Source: Clostridia bacterium (GTDB lineage Bacteria; Bacillota; Clostridia; Monoglobales; Monoglobaceae). Taken from it: a DNA stretch of 64,000 nucleotides. Shown one piece after another: positions 32,423 through 40,956 of the stretch. Where the stretch lies: positions 1 to 64,000 of the forward strand of contig JAFTJA010000003.1 in assembly GCA_017456605.1 (NCBI GenBank). The letters are read 5' to 3'. Both the position numbers and the translations under genes were made by a program. The notes under the pieces are model-generated. The model did not search any database, had not been told where the DNA came from, and was given only the letters and a program-made list of their open reading frames with translations. Position 1 is the first letter of the stretch, and every line of letters begins with the position of its first letter.

Positions 32423-35053
32423 ATGGAAAAAATAAAGGGACTGTCGCATGCACAGGTTGAAAAAGCCAGGGAGGAGAGCGGATGCAACAAGCTTTCGGAA
32501 AAAGAAAAGATTACCCTTTGGCAAAAATACTGGGAAAAATTTGATGACCCGATAATAATTGTTTTGCTCATAGCTCTTGGAATAAACATTGTTTTCACTT
32601 TTTTGGGAAAGGTGGACTGGTTTGAATGCGCAGGAATTTTTGTTTCAATTCTTATTGCCACTTGTGTAAGCGCCCTTTCGGAATACAGAAACGAAGAAAC
32701 GTTCAGGAAAATTCAAAGTGAAGCGTCAAAAATTTTGTGCAAGGTATATCGTGACGGAAATCTTTCGGAGGTTATGATTGACGATATTGTAAAAGGCGAC
32801 TTTGTTCTTCTTCAGGCGGGAGATATTGTACCGGCTGACGGTAGCGTTTTTCGGGGAAGCATAAAGGTTGACCAGTCAGCCCTCAATGGCGAAAACCGTG
32901 AGGTGCTGAAAACCCCCTTTGAAAATCCCCCGCAATATCGGACAAGATTGGTGGATTTTTGGGATGAAAGCAGTCTGTATCGGGGCGGAATTGTATGCTC
33001 CGGTCAATGCATTATGGAGGTCGGTCAGGTAGGGGATAAAACTGTTTATGGAAGACTCAGCAAGGAAACGGAGGACAAAGACAGAAAAAGTCCGCTTCAG
33101 GTAAAGCTTACGGACCTTGCGAAATGGATAAGCGGATTTGGATATATTGGAGCGGCACTGGTAACAGCGGTCTATATCATTAAAAATTTTTTCGTGGAAA
33201 ATGGCTGGAATGTTTATCAGATTACAGAATATTTTTCTGATGGGGCGCAGGTGATTTCGGATGTTGTAAGCAGCATCATTGTGGGAATTACCGTGGTGGT
33301 AATGGCGGTCCCCGAGGGACTTCCCTTGATGGTTGCCATTGTTTGCTCACTAAATATGAAAAAAATGATGAAAAGCAATGTTCTGGTGAGAAAGCTAATC
33401 GGGATTGAAACAGCGGGAAGCATAAATATGCTGTTTACCGACAAGACCGGAACAATAACCTGTGGAAAGCTCAGCGTCACAGAATTTGTTGACGGCGAAG
33501 GAAATACATATGATAGAAAGGAGAATATCCCAAACTTCCTCAAAAAAATGATAGACATATCGGTTTTGGGAAACTGTGCGGCGCAAATGTCAAAGGGAAA
33601 GGTTGTTGGCGGAAACGCCACTGAAAAAGCGCTGATGGAATTTGTTTATCAAGGGAAAAAGCCCTCAGTCACACTTGAAAAGGTACGTGAAACGCTGTTT
33701 TCAAGTGAAACAAAATTTTCACAGACCCAAGTAAGGGGCGATTTTCAGGGTGCGCTGATAAAGGGAGCCCCTGAAAAGATACTAAAAAACTGCAACAGTT
33801 TTTTTGATGTGACGGGAGAAAAACAAAATTTTAGGTCGATGACTTCTTTATACAAAATCATTGACGAAATGGCGAGCAGGTCAATCAGAGTGCTGGCACT
33901 GGCTGTTTGTGAAACTTATGTTGATGGTGGAATTCCGCAAAATATGACACTACTTGGGCTCGTGGGGATAAGGGATGATTTGCGACCTGATGTGGTTGCT
34001 TCAGTGAGAGAGGTGAAACGGGCGGGGATAAAGACCATTATGATAACAGGGGACAAAAAAGAAACCGCTGTTGCTATTGCAAAAGAGGCTGAAATTCTTG
34101 ACAGTTCACGAAATATAGTTTTGACATCAGAAGACCTTCAGCGGATGAGTGATGACGAGGTGAGTGAAATTCTTCCTGAACTCAGGGTGGTGGCGAGAGC
34201 ACTGCCCACCGACAAAAGCCGTCTTGTAAGGATTGCTCAGGAGAAAGGATTGGTCGTTGGGATGACAGGTGACGGCGTGAATGATTTGGCAGCACTCCGC
34301 CGTGCAGATGTGGGATTCGCTATGGGGAGCGGGGCTGATGTGGCGAAAGAGGCGGGGGATATTGTTATCTTAGATGACAATTTTTCGTCTGTCAGGTCTG
34401 CGGTGCTTTTTGGAAGAACTATATATAAAAGCATAAAAAAATTTATTGTCTTTCAAATGACAATAAATATAGCAGCAGTATTGGTTTCGGCATTCGGTCC
34501 GCTTGTGGGGATTGACAGACCTCTTGGAATAACCCAGATGCTCTGGGTAAATCTTGTTATGGACACACTTGGGGCAATAGCTTTCGGCGGTGAGGGCGCG
34601 CTCAAAAAGTATATGCTTGACAGACCCAAGAAAAGGGAAGAAAAAATTCTTGATAAAAGGGCATGGAGCCAGGTAGCCATAAGCGGTATGTTTATATTTG
34701 CCATGAGTATGTTTATGTTTTTGTCAAAGGATGTTCATTATGCGTTCCGTCAGGCAGAAAACGATGTGGTATTCTACACCGGCTTTTTCAATTTTTTTGT
34801 GTTCGCCGGTACCATAAACGCTTTCAACGTGCGGTGTGACGGGATTGATTTGATTGAAAATATTTCTCTCAACAAGCCGTTTTTGATAATTATGTGTCTC
34901 ATTATGGCAGTGCAGATTTTTATGACGTATTTTGGAGGAGCGGTTCTCAGGACGGCACCTCTTGACCCTCACGAATGGGTGGCTGCGGTTATACCTGCGC
35001 TGCTGATAATTCCTCTGGATCTCACAAGAAAAATTATATTTGGAAAAAAATAA
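32423..35053 (+). CDS. P-type Ca2+-transporting ATPase (IIB/PMCA-like)
   Basis: 876 residues. Membrane pump that probably exports Ca2+. MFTDKTGTI-type motif LFTDKTGTITCG holds the phosphorylated Asp (about D340). AVPEGLPLMVAI in helix 4 is the IIB-type ion-binding motif. MITGDKKETAVAIA and TGDGVNDLAALRRADVGFAMG complete the hydrolysis site. WVNLVMDTLGA in helix 6 has the Asn and Asp of the IIB pumps. There is no Lys-rich regulatory tail. ACGGAGGA lies before the ATG. Confidence 0.93.
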   Translation: MEKIKGLSHAQVEKAREESGCNKLSEKEKITLWQKYWEKFDDPIIIVLLIALGINIVFTFLGKVDWFECAGIFVSILIATCVSALSEYRNEETFRKIQSEASKILCKVYRDGNLSEVMIDDIVKGDFVLLQAGDIVPADGSVFRGSIKVDQSALNGENREVLKTPFENPPQYRTRLVDFWDESSLYRGGIVCSGQCIMEVGQVGDKTVYGRLSKETEDKDRKSPLQVKLTDLAKWISGFGYIGAALVTAVYIIKNFFVENGWNVYQITEYFSDGAQVISDVVSSIIVGITVVVMAVPEGLPLMVAIVCSLNMKKMMKSNVLVRKLIGIETAGSINMLFTDKTGTITCGKLSVTEFVDGEGNTYDRKENIPNFLKKMIDISVLGNCAAQMSKGKVVGGNATEKALMEFVYQGKKPSVTLEKVRETLFSSETKFSQTQVRGDFQGALIKGAPEKILKNCNSFFDVTGEKQNFRSMTSLYKIIDEMASRSIRVLALAVCETYVDGGIPQNMTLLGLVGIRDDLRPDVVASVREVKRAGIKTIMITGDKKETAVAIAKEAEILDSSRNIVLTSEDLQRMSDDEVSEILPELRVVARALPTDKSRLVRIAQEKGLVVGMTGDGVNDLAALRRADVGFAMGSGADVAKEAGDIVILDDNFSSVRSAVLFGRTIYKSIKKFIVFQMTINIAAVLVSAFGPLVGIDRPLGITQMLWVNLVMDTLGAIAFGGEGALKKYMLDRPKKREEKILDKRAWSQVAISGMFIFAMSMFMFLSKDVHYAFRQAENDVVFYTGFFNFFVFAGTINAFNVRCDGIDLIENISLNKPFLIIMCLIMAVQIFMTYFGGAVLRTAPLDPHEWVAAVIPALLIIPLDLTRKIIFGKK

Positions 35054-35056
35054 GTG

Positions 35057-35950
35057 TTACACTCCGCTCAGGTCAAAGGGCGGGGTGTATTTTTTGTTAG
35101 CACTTTGCCTTGATTGGACGAGGGCGCTTGTGAATCCCAAATCAAGAGCGAAAGATGTGACAGATTCATATTCGAAGGTGGTGAGGATGCGGTTGATTTC
35201 GGGGAAAGACGAGAGGTTTTCATTGGGTGTGTATTGACTCATTATGCTGAGCAGAAATTGGTCCGTGCCAAAATTTTCGGCAAGATATGACAAAATATCA
35301 AGAGAATCTTGTCTGCAGGAGGGAAGCACCAGATGTCTTACGATGGTGCCACGGGTCATAATGCCGCTACCTGAAAAAACAGGAGCACCGGTCTGGCGTA
35401 GCATTTCGCAAAGGGCGGATATGGCGATTTCAAAATAGTCTTTAGCGGCGCTGTATTTTTTTGAAAGGTGGGGACTTTTGTATTTGATGTCCACAAGATA
35501 AATATCAATATAGTCTTTAAGCAGACGCAAGGTCATGACGCTTTCATAGCCGCTGCTGTTGTAGACAAATGGAATTTTTATCTTCTTGCGGACAAGGTCA
35601 ATGGCCTCGCAAATTTGTGGCACATAGGGGGTGGGGGTTACAAGATTTATATTGTGGGCACCCTGAGACTCAAGCTCAAGGAAAATTTCTGCAAGACGAT
35701 TGATTGTGATTTCTTTCCCAAAATGCTGCTGACTGATTTCAAAGTTTTGACAGTAAACACACTTTAAATTGCAACTGCTGAAAAAAACTGTTCCGCTTCC
35801 GGTTTTTCCGCTGATGCACGGCTCTTCCCAATGGTGGAGGGCGGCTCTTGCGATTTTGACGTTTTCGCCCGCGCCGCAAAAACCAGTGCTTAAAGTGCGG
35901 TCAATCTTGCAATTTCGTGGACATAGTGTGCAGTTTTTGAGGTTTTCCAT
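35057..35950 (-). CDS. Radical SAM protein, PflA/PflX-like (COG1313 type)
   Basis: 297 residues. The radical SAM cluster motif is SCNLKCVYCQNFEIS (C-X3-C-X2-C, about residues 59-66). An N-terminal CTLCPRNC pair with FCGAG suggests a second metal site, as in the PflX group. INLVTPTPYVPQI and VYNSSGYESVMTLRLL are typical. These resemble pyruvate-formate-lyase activating enzymes, but the partner is not known. Its last codons are made from a terminator hairpin shared with the convergent ATPase gene. Confidence 0.87.
   Translation of the reverse strand: MENLKNCTLCPRNCKIDRTLSTGFCGAGENVKIARAALHHWEEPCISGKTGSGTVFFSSCNLKCVYCQNFEISQQHFGKEITINRLAEIFLELESQGAHNINLVTPTPYVPQICEAIDLVRKKIKIPFVYNSSGYESVMTLRLLKDYIDIYLVDIKYKSPHLSKKYSAAKDYFEIAISALCEMLRQTGAPVFSGSGIMTRGTIVRHLVLPSCRQDSLDILSYLAENFGTDQFLLSIMSQYTPNENLSSFPEINRILTTFEYESVTSFALDLGFTSALVQSRQSANKKYTPPFDLSGV
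35059..35094 (+). terminator. Terminator of the ATPase gene, inside the radical SAM gene end
   Basis: ACACTCCGC and GCGGGGTGT arms (one mismatch), 12-base loop, then ATTTTTT. The plus-strand T run lies within the minus-strand coding region. Confidence 0.75.
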
Positions 35951-35983
35951 AAGAACTCTCCTGACTGAAATTTGTATATATTA

Positions 35984-36012
35984 AGTATATTTCAAACAAA
36001 ATGTGCTGTCAA
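35984..36012 (-). promoter_or_regulatory. Promoter of the radical SAM gene
   Basis: Minus strand TTGACA (36012-36007), a 17-bp spacer and TATACT (35989-35984), about 34 bp before the ATG. Confidence 0.78.
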
Positions 36013-36039
36013 CATTTTGGGAAAAATTTCAAAAAGCTA

Positions 36040-36068
36040 TTGACAATTTTGCGTTGATGTGATATTTT
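36040..36068 (+). promoter_or_regulatory. Promoter of the marR-acyl-CoA ligase pair
   Basis: TTGACA (36040-36045), a 17-bp spacer and TATTTT (36063-36068). The palindrome at 36084 lies just past the expected start of transcription. Confidence 0.65.
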
Positions 36069-36083
36069 GTTTTATGTTAAAAT

Positions 36084-36100
36084 AGTTTGAAGTTCAAAAT
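36084..36100. promoter_or_regulatory. Candidate FabT-like operator
   Basis: AGTTTGAAGTTCAAAAT contains TTTGAA-G-TTCAAA, a perfect 6-1-6 palindrome. It resembles the TTTGA...TCAAA sites of FabT-type MarR regulators of fatty-acid genes. It lies 20 bp upstream of the marR start. Confidence 0.55.
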
Positions 36101-36119
36101 ATTTTTTTGAGGTGGAAAA

Positions 36120-36590
36120 ATGGAGAACAATCAAAAAGAAAAGCTCAATTATTTTTTGGTGCATATTTTCAATCATATATTGTCTTGGGAGGAAAGCAGC
36201 TTCAAAGAGATGGGAGTCTCTGACCTTTCGCTTCGTGAACTCCATGTGATTGAGGCGGTGTGCAGACTCAAAAAATCAGGGAAAAATCGTATGTCAGACA
36301 TTGCGAATTATCTTTCGATTACGCCTGGGTCGCTCACTACTTCTGTGAACACATTGGTGAAAAAAGGTTATCTTGTGCGTGAAAATGACGAAAATGACAG
36401 GCGTGTGGTTTTGATTGTTCCTACAAAACAGGCGGACGAGGTAGACAAAATACACGCAGGCTTTCATGCCGCAATGATAGATGAGGTAGAAAAAGCTATA
36501 AGCAACGGCGAAACGGATATTTTGGTCAATACATTAGAAAAATTAAGTATATTTTTTACAGAAAAATCAAAAGTGAGGGGCAGAAAATGA
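36120..36590 (+). CDS. MarR-family transcriptional regulator
   Basis: 156 residues. The winged helix is seen in LSLRELHVIEAVCRL, MSDIANYLSITPGSLTTSVNTLVKKGYLVRENDENDRRVVLI. The DENDRR wing is characteristic. It ends in a helix for dimer formation. Its stop overlaps the acyl-CoA ligase start by 4 bases, and a FabT-like palindrome lies in its own promoter. I infer a role in sensing acyl-chain state and self-regulation of the pair. GAGGTGG precedes the ATG. Confidence 0.9.
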   Translation: MENNQKEKLNYFLVHIFNHILSWEESSFKEMGVSDLSLRELHVIEAVCRLKKSGKNRMSDIANYLSITPGSLTTSVNTLVKKGYLVRENDENDRRVVLIVPTKQADEVDKIHAGFHAAMIDEVEKAISNGETDILVNTLEKLSIFFTEKSKVRGRK

Positions 36591-38260
36591 AAAAAGAATT
36601 TAAAGGCTACGAGGTTGAGGAATTTACAAGTCTTGGTCAGGCGGTGAAAAGACATGTTGACCGTCACGGCGACAGACCAGCATTTAAGTTTCGTGAGAAA
36701 AAGGAGATAAAGACGGTTACATATCGTGAATTTTATAACGATGCACTCTATCTTGGAAATGCACTTTTAAAACGCGGCTTTATTGACCGTCACGTTGCCT
36801 GCATTGGTGAAAATTGTTACCGCTGGCTTGTGGTACATTCTACAATGATAAACTCTAATGGTGTTTATGTACCCCTTGACAGACAGCTTCCCAAACAGGA
36901 TATTGTGACGGTTCTCAATCACAGCGATTCGGAGGTGCTGTTTTTCACAAAAAAATATATCAAGGTTCTTGAAGAAATAAAAGAGGAACTCCCAAATATA
37001 AAAATGTTTGTTTGCCTTGATGCCCAGGCGGAGGAGGGGAAATACCTTTCCTTTGATGATTTGATGGCAGAGGGCAAGGCTCTTGTGGACTCGGGCTTCA
37101 ATGAATATGAAAAAATTCAAGGTGATACCGATGCGATGAGACTTTTGGTTTATACATCGGGCACAACGGGTATGGCAAAGGGTGTTATGCTTTCAGAACG
37201 CAACGTTATGACCTGCATAAACACAGGACTTCGCCTTACAAGACTTTATGACAGAGCGATTTCGCTGCTCCCTTATCATCACACATACGAGGGTATAGGT
37301 CTTATTGCTGAGCTTGCTTGTGGTGTTACCATTTTCATCAATGACAGTATGAAAAATATTCTCAAAAACTTTGAGGAGTTTAAGCCCGAAACCGCATTTT
37401 TGGTGCCGGCGCATCTTGAGGCTTTTTATAAAAGAATTCAAAAGGCCATCGGCAAGAAAAAGCCTCTTATTGACGGAATGATTGCCCTTAGCAACTGCCT
37501 TAGGAAGTGCGGGATTGATTTAAGACGCAAGATGTTTGGTATGATACTTGCACCCTTTGGTGGTGAACTGAAAAAGGTTATCAGCGGCGGTGCACCAATC
37601 CGTCCTGAGATTGCAGACTTTTTTGAGGCTATTGGCGTTACTGTAGTGAATGGCTATGGAATAACAGAATGTTCACCCCTTGTTGCAATCACCCGTGAGG
37701 GATATGATGATTGTTATACAGCAGGTGTTCCCATCGGCTCGGTAAAGGTAAAAATCAAAGACCCTGACGAAAACGGAATTGGCGAGGTCCTGGTAAAAGG
37801 TACATCGGTTATGCTGGGCTATTATAAAAATCAGGAGGCAACCGACCGCGTGATGGAAGACGGCTGGTTCAACACCGAGGATTTGGGTATGATTGATGAA
37901 TGTGGAAGACTCAAAATCACAGGACGTTCAAAGAATCTGATTGTCCTCAGAAACGGCAAAAACATTTTTCCCGAAGAAATTGAAAATTATATTTTGTCAC
38001 TTCCCTATGTGGCAGAGGCGGCGGTCACCGCATGGCACGACGAAAGCGGAGAAGAATCGGGACTTTGTGCGCATATTTATCTTGACCCCCAGAGCGAAAT
38101 GGCAAAGGACATTGACCGTGAAGCAAAAATTCGTGATGATGTATCAAGAGTCACAAAGGAGCTTCCTATCTACAAACAGGTAAGCCGTATAAACATAAGA
38201 AAAGAAGAGTTTATCAAGACTACGACGAATAAGATAAAGAGAAACGAGATAGAGAAGTAA
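36587..38260 (+). CDS. AMP-forming acyl-CoA ligase, second copy
   Basis: 557 residues, ANL superfamily. YTSGTTGMAKGVMLSE, NGYGITECSPLVA, GWFNTEDLGMIDECG and GRSKNLIVLRNGKNIFPEEIE are seen, and TTNKIKRNEIEK at the end holds the catalytic Lys. It is a paralogue of the 12823 gene, sharing layout but clearly diverged. Its coupling to a MarR/FabT-like regulator points to exogenous fatty-acid activation. The substrate is not known. Confidence 0.92.
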   Translation: MKKEFKGYEVEEFTSLGQAVKRHVDRHGDRPAFKFREKKEIKTVTYREFYNDALYLGNALLKRGFIDRHVACIGENCYRWLVVHSTMINSNGVYVPLDRQLPKQDIVTVLNHSDSEVLFFTKKYIKVLEEIKEELPNIKMFVCLDAQAEEGKYLSFDDLMAEGKALVDSGFNEYEKIQGDTDAMRLLVYTSGTTGMAKGVMLSERNVMTCINTGLRLTRLYDRAISLLPYHHTYEGIGLIAELACGVTIFINDSMKNILKNFEEFKPETAFLVPAHLEAFYKRIQKAIGKKKPLIDGMIALSNCLRKCGIDLRRKMFGMILAPFGGELKKVISGGAPIRPEIADFFEAIGVTVVNGYGITECSPLVAITREGYDDCYTAGVPIGSVKVKIKDPDENGIGEVLVKGTSVMLGYYKNQEATDRVMEDGWFNTEDLGMIDECGRLKITGRSKNLIVLRNGKNIFPEEIENYILSLPYVAEAAVTAWHDESGEESGLCAHIYLDPQSEMAKDIDREAKIRDDVSRVTKELPIYKQVSRINIRKEEFIKTTTNKIKRNEIEK

Positions 38261-38365
38261 TATCGGTGAAATTCACATTATATTGGTCGCTTAGCCTCCT
38301 TTGTGTACAGCAAGTACACGGCAGTCGGCTAATCACCCAATCTAAGGCAAATTTCTCACGATATT
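38260..38365. repeat. Nested imperfect palindrome of about 105 bp
   Basis: Centre GTGTAC-AGCAA-GTACAC. Outward pairs are TTAGCC/GGCTAA, ATTGG/CCAAT and at the ends TATCG.GTGA.AATT/AAATTT.TCAC.GATA. It starts at the stop of the acyl-CoA ligase gene and ends before a normal terminator. It has no coding frame that I can support and looks like a small dispersed palindromic element. Confidence 0.65.
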
Positions 38366-38381
38366 TGCGAATACGGATTTC

Positions 38382-38414
38382 AAAGCCCCCAAACAGGTAT
38401 GTTTGGGGGCTTTT
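38382..38414. terminator. Bidirectional terminator
   Basis: AAAGCCCCCAAACA, loop GGTA, TGTTTGGGGGCTTT, then T. It sits between the acyl-CoA ligase (plus) and the lipoprotein gene (minus). Confidence 0.9.
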
Positions 38415-38421
38415 GGCTCAT

Positions 38422-38982
38422 TTACTTTAAATTGGATGCAGTGTATTGAATCTGGATTGAAAGTCTTTGTTCAAGTACCATAAGTGTCAGCTTGATTTCG
38501 CCTTTGTTGGAGTCTGCTGTGCTCCAGCTTTCGGTATATTCAGCAGGAGTTTTGCAGTCATCAAAGCTTTTTAACACTGAAATACGGTTTTTAAGGCCTG
38601 GATATGTGGTGGGGTTTCCGTATCTTTCAGTTAGCTCATTTTTTATATTTTGGAGCAGATTCCACGCAGCATCACTTTTACCGTCTGTAATATAAAAGTA
38701 TCCGCCACCGTACAAAGCATCATCAGCTACGGTGAAAAGAAGATATTTGGTAAGGCTTGTATCATTATACTCCACAGGGGCATTGAAACAAAACATACCG
38801 GGGGAAGTATCTTCTGTGAGTTCGTCTTTGGAAATATCAAGAGCCTCGTAAATATCAGCAAGCTTTGTCCCGATATTTTCAGAAAAGGAAAAGTCAAGAT
38901 CACCTTTGGTGTTTTGCACATTGACACACCCTGTTATAAGTATCGATAGTGTAATTAACAGTGAGATAATAATTTTTTTCAT
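38422..38982 (-). CDS. Lipoprotein of unknown function
   Basis: 186 residues. Lipoprotein signal: MKK, hydrophobic stretch, then LITGC lipobox with Cys about 19. The mature part has no domain I recognise. It has LTEDTSPGMFCFNAPVEY and a GGGYFYITDG turn, and ends with IQIQYTAS. The protein is probably anchored on the outer face of the membrane. TAGTT-type spacing with GGGAGG lies before the ATG. Confidence 0.78.
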   Translation of the reverse strand: MKKIIISLLITLSILITGCVNVQNTKGDLDFSFSENIGTKLADIYEALDISKDELTEDTSPGMFCFNAPVEYNDTSLTKYLLFTVADDALYGGGYFYITDGKSDAAWNLLQNIKNELTERYGNPTTYPGLKNRISVLKSFDDCKTPAEYTESWSTADSNKGEIKLTLMVLEQRLSIQIQYTASNLK

Positions 38983-39011
38983 AGTTAAGTCCTCCCATGG
39001 TATGTATAATG

Positions 39012-39040
39012 AAAAAAGACACCTTTAAGATGTCTTTTTT
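39012..39040. terminator. Terminator of tRNA-Ala
   Basis: AAAAAAGACA and TGTCTTTTTT arms, 9-base loop, directly after the tRNA-Ala CCA end on the minus strand. Confidence 0.8.
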
Positions 39041-39041
39041 C

Positions 39042-39117
39042 TGGTGGAGATGAGGAGAGTCGAACTCCTGACCCCCTGCTTGCAAGGCAGGTGCTCTCCC
39101 AACTGAGCTACACCCCC
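39042..39117 (-). tRNA. tRNA-Ala (TGC)
   Basis: A 76-nt cloverleaf. Acceptor GGGGGTG/CATCTCC includes the G3-U70 pair that marks alanine tRNAs. The anticodon loop is CTTGCAA with TGC, the discriminator is A and CCA is encoded. Confidence 0.96.
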
Positions 39118-39148
39118 AAATTTTGTGCTGCCTTTTGGCAACAAATGA

Positions 39149-39177
39149 ATTATAGCACAATGTTTCCCATTTGTAAA
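39149..39177 (-). promoter_or_regulatory. tRNA-Ala promoter
   Basis: Minus strand TTTACA (39177-39172), a 17-bp spacer and TATAAT (39154-39149), 32 bp before the tRNA. Confidence 0.75.
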
Positions 39178-39206
39178 GAGAAATTTTCAAAAATTTTTGA
39201 AAAAAG

Positions 39207-39236
39207 AAAACAGCTGAAATTTTCCAGCTGTTTTTT
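39207..39236. terminator. Terminator of rpmE
   Basis: AAAACAGCTG and CAGCTGTTTT arms with an 8-base loop. T runs lie on both strands. Confidence 0.8.
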
Positions 39237-39315
39237 GGTGTAGAATTTTTAAATTTAAACTTATTTGAAACATCCGAGGACATTTCCTGAAAAAATTATT
39301 CGGTAAGAGAAAATA

Positions 39316-39525
39316 TTATTTTCCTTCTTCAAGACCGAAACGTTTTCTAAATTTGTCGATACGACCGCCTGTGTCAACCAACTTCTGCTTACCGGTATAA
39401 AAAGGGTGGCAAGCTGAACAAATTTCGATAGAAACATTTTCTTTTGTTGAGCCTGTTTCAATAACATTTCCGCAAGCACACTTGATAGTTGTTTCTTTGT
39501 AATCGGGATGTATTCCTGCTTTCAT
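39316..39525 (-). CDS. rpmE: Ribosomal protein bL31 (zinc-binding form)
   Basis: 69 residues. [20 protein letters not shown] with C-A-C, then [19 protein letters not shown] with C-S-A-C, forms the zinc site of the C+ type. The end [10 protein letters not shown] is conserved. GAGGTG precedes the ATG. It has its own promoter and leader and stands alone. Confidence 0.97.
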   Translation of the reverse strand: MKAGIHPDYKETTIKCACGNVIETGSTKENVSIEICSACHPFYTGKQKLVDTGGRIDKFRKRFGLEEGK

Positions 39526-39576
39526 CTCTATATTTCACCTCTTTCTTTAGAGTGTTGTAGCTAAATCAGCATTACG

Positions 39577-39609
39577 TTTGCAAAAGGGCACAAAAGTGCC
39601 ATTCGCAAA
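39577..39609 (-). ncRNA. Hairpin in the rpmE leader (L31-leader type)
   Basis: TTTGC/GCAAA outer stem with a GGCAC/GTGCC inner stem separated by small loops, in the first part of the rpmE transcript. L31 leaders that allow self-regulation are known in Bacillota. The assignment is by place and shape only. Confidence 0.45.
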
Positions 39610-39619
39610 AGCAAAATTT

Positions 39620-39648
39620 ATTATATCACAAGGTTTATATAATTGCAA
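39620..39648 (-). promoter_or_regulatory. rpmE promoter
   Basis: Minus strand TTGCAA (39648-39643), a 17-bp spacer and TATAAT (39625-39620), about 95 bp before the ATG. Confidence 0.72.
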
Positions 39649-39665
39649 GTTATTTTTAAAAAAAA

Positions 39666-40511
39666 TTAAATTTTTTTGAGCTCGGCTTCGATTTTTTCTT
39701 TTAAAACCGGAAAGTCAATGGGCATTTCAAGAAAAAACTTATCAGCCCAAAGCCCTTGATATATGAGCATACCAAAGCCGTTGAGGGTGTCAAAGCCGCG
39801 CCGTTTTGCTTCTTTCAAAAAGGTCGTTTCGCTTGGGTTATAAATAAGGTCAAAAACCAAAGAACCCATTTTTAATGAATCAAAAAACGAAAAATCTTCA
39901 AAATCTACAGAAACTCCTGACATACCGAGGGGCGTTGCATTGATGAAGATGTCACAATCGTGTGCGGCTTCTGATATTGAGTCAAGTGTCAGAGTACCCA
40001 CGTCTGTTTTACACTTTTTAAGCCTTTTGGCTATGGACTCTGCAGAAGACAGCGTGCGGTTTAAAATGGTGATTTTTTTAGCGCCCTCCATTTCGGATTT
40101 TAAAGCCACAGTGGAGGCAGCACCCCCTGCGCCGAAGATAACAATGTTTTTTTCGGTAAAATCAAAGCCGTAATCAAAAACCGACTGAGCAAAACCACGT
40201 CCGTCGGTGTTGTAGCCAAGGAGCCTTCCGTCTTTCACTTTCACGGTATTTACAGAGCCAAAAAGCATTGCTTCATCGTCGATAAAATCAAGAAACTCAA
40301 TGATATCTTTTTTATGGGGCATAGTCAGGCTAAATCCGTTTATGCCCAGTTCTTGTGCTTCGGCAAGGTAATCTTCAAGTTCCCCTTTTTTGACACAAAC
40401 TCTGCGGTATTCAAAATCAAGCCCAAGCCCTGTAAGGACCGTACTGTGTATTATTGGAGACTTGCTGTGTGATACGGGGTCGCCGACTATGTCAAGCTTA
40501 ATCTTTTGCAT
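39666..40511 (-). CDS. aroE: Shikimate dehydrogenase
   Basis: Reduces 3-dehydroshikimate with NADPH. 281 residues. DIVGDPVSHSKSPIIHS binds shikimate, NGFSLTMPHKKDI has the catalytic Lys, GYNTDGRGF follows, and VIFGAGGAASTVALK is the nucleotide-binding loop. NRTLSSAESIA is the NADP-type site. I chose the ATG at 40511, with GGGGAGG 9 nt upstream, which overlaps aroQ by 14 bases. It is the last gene of the operon. Confidence 0.95.
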   Translation of the reverse strand: MQKIKLDIVGDPVSHSKSPIIHSTVLTGLGLDFEYRRVCVKKGELEDYLAEAQELGINGFSLTMPHKKDIIEFLDFIDDEAMLFGSVNTVKVKDGRLLGYNTDGRGFAQSVFDYGFDFTEKNIVIFGAGGAASTVALKSEMEGAKKITILNRTLSSAESIAKRLKKCKTDVGTLTLDSISEAAHDCDIFINATPLGMSGVSVDFEDFSFFDSLKMGSLVFDLIYNPSETTFLKEAKRRGFDTLNGFGMLIYQGLWADKFFLEMPIDFPVLKEKIEAELKKI

Positions 40512-40956
40512 CACTGGATGCCTCCCCAATCAGATAGTCTATGGCAAGAAGATATCCACGCAGACCAAGACCCACAATCTGTCCCACGCAGGCGGGGGCA
40601 GTGACCGACTTGTGACGGAATTCTTCACGCTTGTGTATATTGCTTATGTGGACCTCAACAGCCGGAAGATTTACCGCTACAAGTGCATCATGGATTGCGT
40701 AGCTGTAATGTGTGTATGCACCGGGATTGATGACAATAGCATCATAGTTCCCGAGCGAATGGTGGATAAAGTCAATGAGTTCACCCTCGCAATTGCTTTG
40801 AAGAACTGTTGCCTCGATGCCCTTTTCGTTTGCATAGTTTTCAATCAACGCTTCAAGGTCGGCATAGCTTTTTGTGCCGTAAACTCCTACCTCACGAACT
40901 CCCAACATATTGAGATTTGGTCCGTTCAAAACCATAATTTTCATTTTTTCAGCCAT
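40498..40956 (-). CDS. aroQ: 3-Dehydroquinate dehydratase, type II
   Basis: Dehydrates 3-dehydroquinate to 3-dehydroshikimate. 152 residues. VLNGPNLNMLGVREVGVYG holds the flexible lid with Arg and Tyr. QSNCEGELIDFIH, NPGAYTHYSYAIHDAL and VEVHISNIHKREEFRHKS carry the active-site Asn, His and Arg. The family usually acts as a dodecamer. Start overlaps the aroK end by 8 bases. Confidence 0.96.
   Translation of the reverse strand: MAEKMKIMVLNGPNLNMLGVREVGVYGTKSYADLEALIENYANEKGIEATVLQSNCEGELIDFIHHSLGNYDAIVINPGAYTHYSYAIHDALVAVNLPAVEVHISNIHKREEFRHKSVTAPACVGQIVGLGLRGYLLAIDYLIGEASSDAKD

Noticed and set aside
38980-39283. A 127-residue minus-strand frame across tRNA-Ala
   Set aside because: It includes the whole tRNA-Ala gene and two terminators.
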